Below are positions 47,660 through 59,897 of a stretch of DNA of 64,000 nucleotides, piece after piece (the stretch's first letter is position 1; each line of letters opens with the position of its first letter). The DNA is from an uncultured bacterium. GTDB taxonomy: Bacteria; Patescibacteriota; Gracilibacteria; Absconditabacterales; Absconditicoccaceae. The stretch lies in the NCBI GenBank assembly GCA_947168815.1, contig CAMVNG010000004.1, forward strand, positions 1 to 64,000, in the 5' to 3' direction. The position numbers and the translations under genes are program-made. The notes below the pieces were generated by a model. That model was not told the origin of the DNA, searched no databases, and was given only the letters and a program-made list of their open reading frames with translations.

Positions 47660-48640
47660 TTAAATACAATCATATTTGTAATTTGCTAGATGGTTGGATT
47701 TTAGATTTTGTACCATCTCATAATCTTTCTTAGATTCATCATACAAGAATAATCATTCACTCCAATCTCAATCATATTTACATCATTCTGCTAATTTCCA
47801 TCATCTAAAGATTCAATACGTTTCAAAGAATCTGTATTGATGTTTATGCTGAGCCACCATAACTTCTGCTAATTGCTCAACGGTTAAATCTGAGAACTTA
47901 ATGGCGTATTTAAATACTTCTCATATTCAGCTCCTTGAAAAGTGGTCTCTTTTTACTTCTATTTTACGGATGTTATGAATATAGCTTGTACCGTCTGTCA
48001 TTTTTTTCCATTCTTCTAACAAATCTGGATTGGTCGTTCAATGATGATATTTAGATTCTATAGGGATATTAGTATCACTACATGCTAAGATATTGATATG
48101 AGGATGCCATCAGAAGTTTCACTTATGAGCTATTTCAATTGATATAACCATACCATCAAATTGAGCGAAGAAGCTCTTTGTTTTTTGAGAAGCTCTTTTA
48201 CTATTTCTGTATGCTTTAGCTAATCTCTCTTTATATTTTTGTAATCTTGCGAGTAAGTCTTCTAATTCATCTCACTGCTTATGAGAAATGGTTAATACGA
48301 TATAATACCATTGTTTATTGTAGAGGTTATGAGACTCAATTCATTCTTTAAACTTTTTAATCATTCTCATAGCTCTTTTAGTTGCACATGCTATACAGAT
48401 ACGATCGTATTTACAGAAGTTGGCTGATACTAATTGAACGTCTCATGTTTCCAAATATCTACGGAATGCTACAAGATTGCAACATTTTGTAATTCTTTGT
48501 TTTCTGTGAGGATTGGATAAAAGAGAAGGATATTTCTCTTGCAGATAGGGTAATAGTCTTTCTTTTAAAGTCTGACTTTTTTTTAATTTATCCATGGTAG
48601 AGAAGAAAACTTTCTTTTGTCCATTTGATGGTTGTTTCAT
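47660..48640 (-). CDS. Rolling-circle plasmid replication protein (Rep_1-like)
   Basis: CKYDRICIACATKRAMRMIKKF...YIVLTISHKQGDELEDLL...GMVISIEIAHKGNFGWHPHINILACSD (HUH-type HPHINIL); C-terminal cell-like KYAIKFSDLT. Confidence 0.82.
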
Positions 48641-48702
48641 GATGTAATATTATAGATTAAAACTATTTGAGCTAATTATTCATTATATATTGAATTGTTT
48701 GA

Positions 48703-48906
48703 TTATTCATTTGTAATAAGATTGGCTTTTAAAAATCTTTCCCTTAATTCTTCGGAATTTTTTATATAGTCAAAAATTGAGTCTATTTTTGTCGACTCTC
48801 TCTTATAACAATCTAATAAATCTGAGAATAAGGAATATCCGTTAGTTTGAGTTAAGACCCCGTTGTGGTACTTTCAAAATATATAATAAAATAAGGTATA
48901 AAAATC
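48703..48906 (-). pseudogene. Possible truncated/start-less coding remnant
   Basis: DFYTLFYYIFGKYHNGVLTQTNGYSLFSDLLDCYKRESTKIDSIFDYIKNSEELRERFLKANLITNE-TAA; open frame of 68 codons including the stop, without ATG/GTG/TTG. Confidence 0.35.
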
Positions 48907-49009
48907 TTATTTTTTTGTATTATTAAATTAAAAAATCATTTGCTTTTTTAAATTATATGTATACATATTAAATGATTATAAATCAGTTTTTTACTTATTT
49001 TTCTAGAAA

Positions 49010-49405
49010 ATGGATTTAAATAAAGTAATGCTTATTTGAAGATCTACAAATACTCTTCAAGTAAAAACAATTGAAAGTACTCAAAGTGCTGTTGTAAACT
49101 TCACAATTGCTACAAACAGAAGATATAAGAATAAAGATGGAAATATATTAGAAGATGCTGAATATCATAGATGCGTTGCTTATGGAAATTCTGCAGAAAT
49201 TTTAGGTAAATATTTAACAAAAGGAAAGAGAATTTATATTGAAGGAAGATTGAGAACAAGAAAATGGCAAGATGCAGAAGGTCATGATAGATTTTCTACA
49301 GAAATTATTGTTGATACATTTATATTCTTAGATTCTAAAGCTCCAGAATCTGAAGAACTAGAAGAATCTCCAATTGCTAGTTTTGATGAAGAAATTCCAT
49401 TCTAG
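49010..49405 (+). CDS. ssb: Single-stranded DNA-binding protein
   Basis: MDLNKVMLIGRSTNTLQVKTIESTQSAVVNFTIATNRRYKNKDGN...YHRCVAYGNSAEILGKYLTKGKRIYIEGRLRTRKW. Confidence 0.92.
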
Positions 49406-49445
49406 ATAAATATAAAATTTTAAATAAACTAAATATATACGAAGA

Positions 49446-50051
49446 ATGTTAAAAGAGAAACTTCTAAAATTTTCCTTAGACACATTTGATTTAATAGTAT
49501 TTTTGGTGTTAGTATTTTGAATAATTCTATTTATAAGACTTTTTATATGAACACCATATACTGTAGTTGGTGTAAGTATGATGCCAACTTTTGAATCTAA
49601 TGATTGGATTATTGTAGAAAAAATAACACAAAGATTTTGAAATCTAGATAGATGAGATGTCATTGTTTTTGTACCTCAAGGAAAAGATATTCCATACATA
49701 AAAAGAATTATAGGACTACCATGAGAAACAGTAAAATTTGTGGATAATAAAACATATATTTGTAATGATGAAACACCAGAAAATGAAATTAGGGCTGAAA
49801 ATGGTCAATATTGTTTCAAATTACAAGAAGATTATACTTATCCTGATGTAGATACCATTCCACAGTGAGATAAAACTGAATTTGAAGTAACTAACGGATA
49901 TTTTGTGATGTGAGATAATAGATGACATACTTCTGATTCGTTATCATGTTTTTCAAGACAATGTTATCAATGAGCTAATTATTTAGTATCAGATCAATAT
50001 ATGATAGGAAAAGTAATGGTAAGATTATTCCCTAAATTTACAGTATTTTAG
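49446..50051 (+). CDS. lepB: Signal peptidase I
   Basis: VVGVSMMPTFESNDWIIVEK...RGDVIVFVPQGKDIPYIKRIIGLPGETV...GYFVMGDNRGHTSDS. Confidence 0.92.
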
Positions 50052-50071
50052 TTGAATAAACTACAGTACGA

Positions 50072-50662
50072 ATGAAAATATTCTCAAATTTCGACACACA
50101 ATGGAAAAAAGACGCCTATCAAGAAATGGTGGAAAAGTATTGAAAGGAGAATGTTCTCGTATTAAATAAAAGTTTCCTTTTCCTTTTTGTGAAAGTATTA
50201 TTTCCTGTTATTTGATGATTTATTATATTGTCTGCTTTATGGGCTACAATATTTTTTAGTATGGGAGATGATATGTTTGAAGCTAAAATTCTTTTTACAA
50301 TTTTTATGATATTATTATATGTATTTATAATAGCTGTATGTAATGTAGTAAAATATTATATAGATTATAGAATGGATTTTTCTTTAGTAACACCAGAATA
50401 TTTAACAAGATATAATCAAAGTTGATTATTTAAAAGAGATATAAGATCTTCTTATGTGAGAAATATAAAAACAATTTCTATCGTAAAAAATGATCCACTT
50501 TATAATATATTTAATAATGGAAATTTAATCTTTCTTTCAGAAGGAGATAGAGGTTTAACAAGTGAAAAAGGTGACTGAGAAATTGTTCTTCATTATATCC
50601 AAAATCCAGAATGAAAGAAAAAAGATATTACAAGAATAATGAAAATTTTAACTCAATATTAA
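50072..50662 (+). CDS. Membrane protein, possible PH-like domain
   Basis: 196 aa, two TM segments then soluble C-terminus; stop TAA. Confidence 0.65.
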
Positions 50663-50665
50663 ACC

Positions 50666-51010
50666 ATGCAATTAGATTCAATGCCTTATATTCCTTATGA
50701 CATGTATGAATCAGCACAAGAAATTGTTATCATTATGCCATTATGAGGAGTTAAAAAGGAAACATTAAATTTAAAAATAGAAGATTATAAACTTTATATA
50801 AAAGGAGAAAGAGTTTTTATTGAACTTAAAGATAATCTATCGTCTATTAAGGAAGAATGTTATTGGTGAAAACTTGAACAAAGAATAGATTTACCGGCAC
50901 AAATATATTTTGACAAAATTCATAGTAGATTGACACCAGAAAATATATTAGAAATAATAATTCCTAAAGCATTAATTCCAGAAAAAATTAACGTAGAAAT
51001 TGAAAATTAA
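50666..51010 (+). CDS. Hsp20/alpha-crystallin-like small protein
   Basis: ESAQEIVIIMPLGGVKKETLNLKIEDYKLYIKGER...RIDLPAQIYFDKIHSRLTPENILEIIIPK. Confidence 0.7.
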
Positions 51011-51035
51011 GAGTCTAAAATAAGACTCTTTTTTG
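51009..51035 (+). terminator. Intrinsic terminator
   Basis: AAGAGTCTAAAATAAGACTCTTTTTT. Confidence 0.7.
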
Positions 51036-51349
51036 TCTAGTTTAAAATGTCAAAAACTTGTCAATATTGTCATGTCTAGACGCTGAATATATAGACATAA
51101 AAAGGTATGTCTACAAATACAATCATTTTAAAATTTTGTCAAATTTATAAGAATAATGACAATTTTATAAAGAAAAAAAATAATATAAAGAATAAGATAT
51201 AAAATAATCACACAATTATAAAATATATATCAAATAAATTGTTAAAAAAAAGTAAAGGATATTACTCTATTTTTTTTAATTAATAATTAATTTATATTAA
51301 TATTTTATGTATAATTAAATAAGCTTTTATATGCTATATCTGCGAAAAT

Positions 51350-53650
51350 ATGACAAAAAGTAATCAAGATCAACAGCAACAACAGATAGAACAACAATGA
51401 GCGTTAGGAACAGCAGAACAATCTGAAATACAAAGGGCTAAAGAAACTCAAGATAATATTCGTCAACAAACTGCAGAACAACAATTAACACAAGTAGATT
51501 CTAAAGTTGATGCCAGTACTTTAGCTGTTGAAGTTCAAGAAACACAAAGATATAATAATAAGCTTCATACACTAGAAATGTTAGAATGAACAAATTTAAA
51601 AACAACGATGTTAAAAGTATTATCACATCCTGATTTTAATAATTACACAGATTTAAAAGATAAGTCCCCAGAACAAAGATTAGAAGTTATTTTTAGAAAA
51701 ATTAATATAGTTTTAACAAAATTTTTAGAAAGAAAATTTAATATAGATTCTAAAGAACCAATACCAGATCATCTTAAAAATGTTGTAATACCTGCAATGG
51801 AACGATATTTAATGGATATATTAAAAGAGTCTGGACATGATACAAATGTTAATTTTTTGTGAGAAATTTCTTCATTAAATATGGATAGTATTTCTTCATT
51901 ATTCCAATGAGTAAATAATTTTTCTAAAAAATTTACAGTTCCATTTAGACGTTGAAAATCTTTATTAAATGCTGTAGATTTCTTATCTTTACCTAAAAAC
52001 CAAGAACAAACAAAAAAATTAAAGAATCCATATGAATTATATGAAAAAGTTTTAAATAATCCTATATTTCAGAATACTTTTATTACAGAGGGAGATAATG
52101 CTCAATGAATTGTTAATATAAATACTATTACATGGGAACAATTCTGATTATCTGATATTCAATGAAATCTTTCAGAAGATGAATTAAATAAAAAACTTCA
52201 AGAATGAAAGCAGAAAATTCAATCAGAAATAGGCTCAATACAGATGGTAGAAAGTCCAGATACAGTAAAAAAATTACTTTGAGTCTTAAATAACGCAGAT
52301 ACCTTTCTCACTTCAACAAAAAAAATGTGAGATTCTATGATAGATAGTATTGATTCTTTGTGAAACACAGCACAAGCAATAGATCATGCATTTTGATTTA
52401 ATGCACGAGAAATGCTTAAAAATTTAGAAAAATATCCTGTTATAGGTGGAGTAATAACACTAGTATTAAGTCTTCTTTGATTTTCATGAGGAGTAGGAGG
52501 TATTGAAAAAACACGAAAAAAGAGACAATTAGATAAAGAAATGACAGATGAAAAGAAAAATTATATAACAGAGGTTTATGATTATTATATGAAAAATAAA
52601 CAAACAGATTCTATAAATGTAAACCAGTTTTTGTTAGAGAAAAAACTAAACATTCCGGAACAACAAAAGGATAAATTTAAGATAGATATTAATTTAATAG
52701 AAAGTCAAATATCAAAAAAAATAGAAGAAAATGGTGAAATTATTAATCCGTCTACACTTTTAGCTATTCAAACAAATACATTTAATTGAAAAGATTTTGT
52801 TCAAGAAGTTACAGAAAATAATAAAAAAATATTAAAATTAAAGAAAACAACATTTACAGAGGAAGAAAGAAGAGGTTTTATTAGTTGATATGTAGATTCT
52901 ATACTTCAATATTATAGTAATGTAGACCACTTAAATAAATTAAAAGATGCTGATTCTTTAGCTTTCTCTATGATAGCATGAATAACACTTAATAAAGATA
53001 ATGTAATTGATGGTTTAGAAGCAGAGGTGTTTTTACCTTCTCAGTTTTATGAAACATCAAATAATCCAGCTTCAGTAGAAGAATCAGAAAACCCTGAAAA
53101 TCAAACAGTAAAATATTGAGAAGAATTAAATTATGTAAAAGATAATTTTCCTGAAAGTAAAAAACAAAAAATAGAGACAGAATTAGTTAATTCACCAATA
53201 TCAGCAACAGAAATCTTATCAATTTGTAAGACAGAAAATATTCCAGTTGAATATATTCTGGCAATATTCAAACAAAGATGTGATTATTGAAAAGTATCAT
53301 GAGCAAACGAAAAAAAGAATCCAGGGAATCTTTTAGATTCAGATCAAACAGTAAAAAAGTTTGATAGCTGGAATGATTGAATCACAGCACTTGCAAAAGA
53401 TATAAAGAAAAGGATAGATAATTATGAAACGGTTTATTGAAAAAAAACAGATAAAACACCTTGGATATGATATTTGTTAGAAAATAAATGACCTGATAAT
53501 AAATGATTTATAAATGGAGTTGATAATTATAAACAATCAAATGAATATCAGGGAACAACACCTCCTAAATGAGCATTTATAGAAAAAAAAGAAGAACTAA
53601 CAGAAATAGAAAATAAAGTAAATAATTTAAAACAAACTCTAAACCAATAA
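51350..53650 (+). CDS. Large hypothetical protein (766 aa) with one TM segment
   Basis: MTKSNQDQQQQQIEQQGALGTAEQSEIQ...; FSGGVGGIEKTRKKRQLDKEMTDEKKN; frame verified codon by codon in the C-terminal half with TGA=Gly. Confidence 0.75.
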
Positions 53651-53653
53651 AAA

Positions 53654-53685
53654 AAATCAGCTAGATGGCTGATTTTTTTATAAAT
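53654..53685 (+). terminator. Intrinsic terminator
   Basis: AAAAAATCAGCTAGATGGCTGATTTTTTTA. Confidence 0.7.
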
Positions 53686-53697
53686 AGAGAATTATTT

Positions 53698-54096
53698 TTA
53701 AGGATTAAGATTTGCTAATAAAGTAACAATAGTGTATGATAACATCGCTATAACAATACCAACGGCACTTCAGATTAAAGCCCAAATTCACTGTTTTAAA
53801 GCTTTTTTATCTCCTTGAGATGTAATTAAACGGAATCAACCAAAAATAACAGCTCAAGTACAAATAACAGCAAAAGACCACCAAAGGTAAGAATTAAAAA
53901 AACTTACAGTATTATAAAGTCATTGTTCTGCTTGATCACTATCATTATAATCAATTTGAGTTTTTCATTGTTGTATATTAAGATCAGACTTATCACTATT
54001 ATAAGTAGCAGTTCCAGGTAATTGAATACTAACTCCAAAAATTGGCATAAATAAAGATGCTCAAAGAATTATAAGAGTAAATATTTTTTTAACCAT
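53698..54096 (-). CDS. VirB2/T4SS-pilin-like small membrane protein
   Basis: MVKKIFTLIILGASLFMPIFGVSIQLPG...GAVIFGGFRLITSQGDKKALKQGIWALIGSAVGIVIAMLSYTIVTLLANLNP; signal + two TM. Confidence 0.65.
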
Positions 54097-54143
54097 TTTT
54101 TTGAAGGAGTTATTATAAAATAAATGTAATCAAAGAGAGATAA

Positions 54144-54683
54144 TTATTTAGTCTCTTTTACTAATTCAACATTACCAAGAGCTGTATTTGTTCATTCATC
54201 CATTTCAAATAATGTTGTTCAAACAGAATTTGCAAGATTAATAATGGTTATACTAGCTAAGGCAATAAGAATTCATAAAGCAATATATGCAATACTTTTT
54301 AAAGTATCCTTTGACATTTCACCCTTGGTTGATCTAATAACAAAGAGAATACCATTATAAATTATCATAGTAATTGCTAGAATAAGGGTAAATCTTACTA
54401 AAAATTGAGTAGCAACAACAACTAAAGAACTTTTAGTAGATCAACTACATTTAAAACCCTTACATTTTACCTCAAAACCTCAATTTAAAACGTAATTTCA
54501 AACAGACAGTTTTGTCGTTCCTATTCTTTCTCATCATACAACAGTTTTTCATTGAATTGCAGGATCATAAACTTGTTGTAAAAAATCTAATTGATTAGAT
54601 CACTCTTTTGCAAAAACAAAACCTCCTCCAAAAAATGGAAGAGTTAATAGAAATAAAAATAAAAACTTTTTAAATAATTTCAT
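54144..54683 (-). CDS. Exported membrane protein, T4SS-pilin-like topology
   Basis: MKLFKKFLFLFLLTLPFFGGGFVFAKEG...VIRSTKGEMSKDTLKSIAYIALGILIALASITIINL. Confidence 0.65.
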
Positions 54684-54688
54684 AATAA

Positions 54689-55093
54689 TTACATTTGAGC
54701 AAGTAAATTATCTGCTTCAACGAGATCTTGTTCTCTTGTTTTATTTTCTTCTGCTTTAATTTTAGCTTGGCTTTGATAATATGTTTCAGGATTATAACTT
54801 TGTTGATATTTTTGATTAATTTCTTCCTGTTTTTTAGCATACTTTTGATTAATTTCTTCAAGTTTTTGTTTTTCTCTGGTAAGAATATCATCCAATTTAT
54901 TTACTTGTTCTTCTGACATAATAGGAAGAAGATTAAACCAATTTTGTTTTTCAGTATGTTCAGAAAGAGATTTAGATTCCAAAATAAGTTGAATTAATCA
55001 AGCACGAGCAACTAGATAATTTTCAGGGATTGTAAACTCCTCTGCTAATTTCCATAAATGTTCTGGAAGATACTGTTGAATTGCACTTGTCAT
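54689..55093 (-). CDS. Hypothetical coiled-coil protein (134 aa)
   Basis: MTSAIQQYLPEHLWKLAEEFTIPENYLVARAWLIQLILESKSLSEHTEKQ...; stop TAA. Confidence 0.7.
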
Positions 55094-55102
55094 GAGATAA
55101 TA

Positions 55103-55366
55103 TTATCTAAATAAATAGTTTTTTATTCTTTCAAAGAATCATATTTTCTTTTTTAATTCTTTTTGTTCTTCTATTTCCTTACTTGAATGAGCTTCTTGAA
55201 TAATATCACTTAATAATTCTTCAGCTTTTTCTTCTTCAATACGATGATAGTTGTTAGATTTTTCTTGAATTAAAGGTGTTTTTTGCATATTTTCTTTCAT
55301 TTTTCTAATTTCTGCTCTTGAAAGCCTTTTTACTCATCAACTTCATCAATAATAATGTTCATTCAT
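55103..55366 (-). CDS. Small hypothetical protein (87 aa)
   Basis: MNEHYYGGSGGVKRLSRAEIRKMKENMQKTPLIQEK...FFERIKNYLFR; four TGA Gly codons near the N-terminus. Confidence 0.6.
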
Positions 55367-55377
55367 TAATAGTCATA

Positions 55378-56505
55378 TTAATGTAAAGGTATTTGTGGCT
55401 TTTGTTGTTGCTGATTATCACGAGATTTAAATAAATGTTCAACATCTCTTGGATTAATTAAGTTTTTAGCTAATAGTTTTTTAGCATATTGTTGCATAGA
55501 TATCATTCCAATACTAGTTGAAGCTTCTATTGTTGAATCAACTTGGCTGAAGTCCATTTTCTTAAGATTATTTTTAACGGCAGTAGTATTTAATAAGAAT
55601 TCATAAATACCAATTCTAGCATTAACATCAGCTCTTTTTACTAATAATTGAGATTGAATACCCAAGAGACTATCAGCAAGTCTATCTGAAACATTTTCTT
55701 GCATATTAGTAGGAAAGAATGATAAGAATCTACTTAATGTATGAGCAGCTGAACCTGTATGGAGAGTACTGAAAACAAGGTGTCAACTTTCTGCTAATGA
55801 AAGTACGGTTTCTGCTGTTTCAGTATCACGAATTTCTCACACGAATACGATATCTGGATCTTCTCTCATAACAGCTCTTAATGCGTTTTTAAAAGACCAA
55901 GTATCATGACCAACCTCTCTTTGAGAAATAATACATTTATCTGATCTAAAGAGGTATTCGATAGGATCTTCAATAGTAAAAATATTTTCTGTTCTATTTT
56001 TATTTATGTGTTCAAGCATAGTTACAATAGAGGTTGATTTTCCACTTCCTGTAGGTCAAGTAACAAGGAATAATCATTTTTTTGCAGATAAGACATGTTT
56101 TTTTATACTGTCAGCGAGGTTTGAAAACATCATTTCTTCCAATGTTTTAATATTTGGAGAAATTTTTCTAATAACAATTCCAATTTTTCATCTTTCGAAA
56201 AAAGCATTAACTCTATATGAAATTCAATTCTTTCATTCATAAGAGAAGTCGCTTTCTTTATCACAGATAAATTTATCCATACTCTGGACATTATTTTGAA
56301 AAAGTTGTTTTAAGACGGTTTCCATATTTTCATTTGAAAGCAATGGAATTTTTTCGTCTTTTACAATATCCCCATTAAGTCTATATGAGCTTTTCCCTGA
56401 AGACGTAAGATGAATATCAGAAATATTCGGATCTTGGAGTCCTGCTAGAATAGCATCAATATCAACTCTTACTGGGCTGTTGACAGCTTCCATGGTCTTA
56501 TACAT
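55378..56505 (-). CDS. pilT: Type IV pilus retraction/twitching ATPase PilT-like
   Basis: ISDIHLTSSGKSSYRLNGDIV...GLFLVTGPTGSGKSTSIVTMLEHINKNRTENIFTIEDPIEYLFRSDKCIISQREVGHDTWSFKNALRAVMREDPDIVFVGEIRDTETAETVLSLAESGHLVFSTLHT. Confidence 0.93.
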
Positions 56506-56702
56506 CTAAAAGTAAAATCACCTCATTCTCAATTATACGAACAAAAAAATAAAAAGTCAAAAAAACAAGAAGTTTTTTTAAGAAAAAATTAACAAAAAGA
56601 ATAAATTGATAGAAAAATAAGAAAAAAGAACTTTACAAAGTGTTTAGAATTAGTATAAACTAAGGGAAAACTTAATAAAATTTTATATTTTTTAATCAAC
56701 AG

Positions 56703-58091
56703 ATGAATTTAAAAAAAATCTGATTACTAAGTTTTGCAATGATGTGAGCAATACTTATTGCATGATGTAATCAAAGTACTCCAGAACTTTCTTTTGAAGA
56801 CACACTAAAAGTATATGGAGAACAAAAATCAATGCTTTCAGAAGTCTCTTCTTTTATGAACGATAAAGAAAGTCAAATTAAAGATACTTTTGAATTAACA
56901 ACAAAATATGCAACAGAAAATTCAAACTGAAAGGTTGTTGCAAAAACACTTATTATTAATGATAATACAACAAAAGACTCAAAAGCAGAAATATCACTTT
57001 TGTTAGATACAGATGCTGACATTACAAAGACAGAAGGTTTTCTTGTAAAAAGTGCAAAAATAGATTTAGATACTCTTGTAAAAGATTTCAAAATTTATTT
57101 TAAACTTGTAGATATTTCTGCAGAAGCTAATCAAAAAGAATATGTATGAACAATGTTAGCACTTATCGATTGATTTAAGGATAGGTGGTTTACTCTTAAT
57201 AACCCAGAAATCACTGAATTATTAAAAGCTTCTAATTCAAAAGAGTTTGATCTTACGGAATATATTGAAAATCAAGAAAATTTAGAAAAATTCTTTAGCA
57301 AGAAAGAGTCAACAAAATATGATGGAGATCCTGCATGGAAAGTTGACTTTAATATGGATGAAGTAAAATCCTTTATAAAAGAAGTGTATAGACTTTCTCA
57401 AGGAGACTTAACAACTCTTAGTGAAGAAAATCCATTGTTAATAGAACAACAACAAGAAAATATAGAAGAATTTAATGAATTAATCGATAATGTACAAGTA
57501 AGTAATGTGGAAGCTTATTTTGTAATTCGTTCAGAAAATAAAGTAGATTTTGTTATTGAAAATATCGATATACAATGGGATACAGCACTTCTAAACATAA
57601 AAGAGACAATTAATAAAAAAATGATTTGAGATGATTCATTAACATATACTATTCTTCTTTCACAAGCAACTTCTGAAGAAGATGAAGATATTGATAATAT
57701 CCAAATGAGAGCAGTAATAGATCTTGTGCCAAGTTTACTAACATACGGAATTAACTTAAAAGTTGAATCCATCATCAACGATGAAATTGAAGAAATATTT
57801 AATGCAAAATGAAATATAACAGCATCTATTTCTGATAAAAATGTAGAATTATCACCAACATTTAATGTTAATTTTAGTAATATAACAGCAAATGTTGAAG
57901 CTAAATTAAAGTCAGAGAAAATAAATGATTATGTATTTGAATCACCAGAAAATGCTGAAGATATAGAAGAAATTATAGGAAGCCTTATTTGAGGGCAAGA
58001 ATATGAAAACCAAACTTCTGATGAAGATTTTATTGATGATGAATGAGAAATAAATCTTGATGAAGAATCAGATGATGCGGAAATTGAATAA
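56703..58091 (+). CDS. Lipoprotein (462 aa), hypothetical
   Basis: MNLKKIGLLSFAMMGAILIAGCNQ lipobox (the Gly before Cys is a TGA codon); stop TAA. Confidence 0.82.
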
Positions 58092-58118
58092 TTAATTTAG
58101 TATTTAGTATATACAAAA

Positions 58119-58150
58119 AAAGATGTCTTTAATGGACATCTTTTTTTATT
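58119..58150 (+). terminator. Intrinsic terminator
   Basis: AAAAAAGATGTCTTTAATGGACATCTTTTTTT. Confidence 0.75.
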
Positions 58151-58390
58151 TTATAAGAACTGAAGTTTTGAAGAAAAAAAAAGACTTGTAAAAAAAAATC
58201 AGTTCAATAATATAAAAAGCACCCGTTTATAAAAAAGTAAAAAATAAAACTCATATATTTTCAAAAAGACAATATAAAAATAAAAATTTCTTATAAAAAA
58301 GTATTCTTTCTGATACGGTAGGTATTTCCTAATTTGAAAAAAAGAACTATTCACAATAAAATAACTATATTTAGTTTTAATAATTTTTTT

Positions 58391-59767
58391 ATGGAAATGA
58401 AAAATGTTATTTTTAGGAAAATAGGTAATTTTGTATTTTTATCGTTTTTCTTAAGTTGAACTATTATTATATCACAACCAGTTTATTCAACAAATTTGAA
58501 TACAGATGATAATTTTGAGGTAAAAACAACAGTTAATCAAGATGTTAAAAAAGTTGCTAAGAAAGATCCCGTAGTTGTAGATAAAAAGTCATTAAAAGGA
58601 AAGGTTCCAGCTCAAGTAGTAAAGAGATTTTGATGAGACTGGGACTCAGAAAAAAACTTATATGCAGAATATTTAGGAATTGAAAACTATAAAGGAACAG
58701 TGGAACAAAATATGAAGATTATGCAATATATAATGGATAATATGAGATTACCACTACCTTCAGAAGATGATGATTTTGTAGAAGAAGAAACAAAGATAGA
58801 AGAAGAGGAGACGGTAGTAGAAGAAAAATGTGCTGAGATAGAACAAAAAAATGAAGAAAAAGAAGAGATTAAGACAGAAGATGTTAAAGAAGAAAAAAAT
58901 GAATCAGAAGATAAAATAAAAGAAGTTGTTGAAGAAGAAAGTGTAAATGTTGAGCAAGAAAAAGAAACAACTCAAGAAGAACAATTTAAAAGTGTTGATA
59001 CTAATAACGAGGAAGAGAATAAAGAAGTAGAAGAAAAGAAAGAAATTGAATATGCCCCTGTAAAGAATTATTATACACAAGAAGAATTAGATGCATATAG
59101 ATGGGCTTACGACTGGTGATTATTATCATTAAAAGATATTGAAAATAGTGGTTTATATAAAGAAGTAACAACAGAAGATCGGAATAGGATGATATCAAGT
59201 TTTACAGGAAATTTATTTGGAAATACAGAAAAACTTTTGAATGATGTATCATTACATCAAGAAACAAGAAAAGATACATTATTATTATTTCATAAATGGT
59301 ATTCAATTATTGAAGAAGGAGAAAAACAATTAAGAGAAGCTGTTGTGGAAGAACCAGTTAAAGAAGAAAAAGTTGAAGAAGTAGAACTTTGAAAAGAATG
59401 AGAATTCAAATGGAATTATAAAGGAGTTTTGTTTCATGCAGGATTTAACGAAGCAGATTATAAACAAAAACTTATTCAATATGCATATAAATTAGGGGGT
59501 ATGGATTTTGTATACATGCTAGAATGTGAAAACGGAAATCGAGACATTCATGCGATTGGTGATGGATGACATGCATATGGTCTTTGTCAAATGAATGATA
59601 GATTTCATAAAGATATTCCTTCTAATTATTTTGATGATTGAATTGTTCAAATCGAATATTGTTATCAAAAATGGAAATCAGGAACTGTGTTCTATTGACC
59701 ATCAAGAATGATTAAGTGAAAGAAATGTTATAAGTATGTTGAAGATAGATTTACAATATTAGGATAG
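58391..59767 (+). CDS. Secreted Glu/Lys-rich protein with C-terminal lysozyme/transglycosylase-like domain
   Basis: Signal peptide; EEETKIEEEETVVEEK low-complexity; FVYMLECENGNRDIHAIGDGGHAYGLCQMNDRFHKD; stop TAG. Confidence 0.75.
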
Positions 59768-59897
59768 TATCACAACCGTGGTACTTTTTTCTTTTTTATA
59801 AAAAAAGCAAGAGAAAAATTCACCTTATGGGTGGATTTTTTTAATTATATTACTATACTCTGAAGGCAAATATTTAGAATATAATGTTTAGTGGGAA

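Noticed and set aside
51608-52789. Track ORFs 51608-51862 and 52541-52789 as separate genes
   Set aside because: Both lie in the same frame of one continuous TGA=Gly gene (51350-53650).
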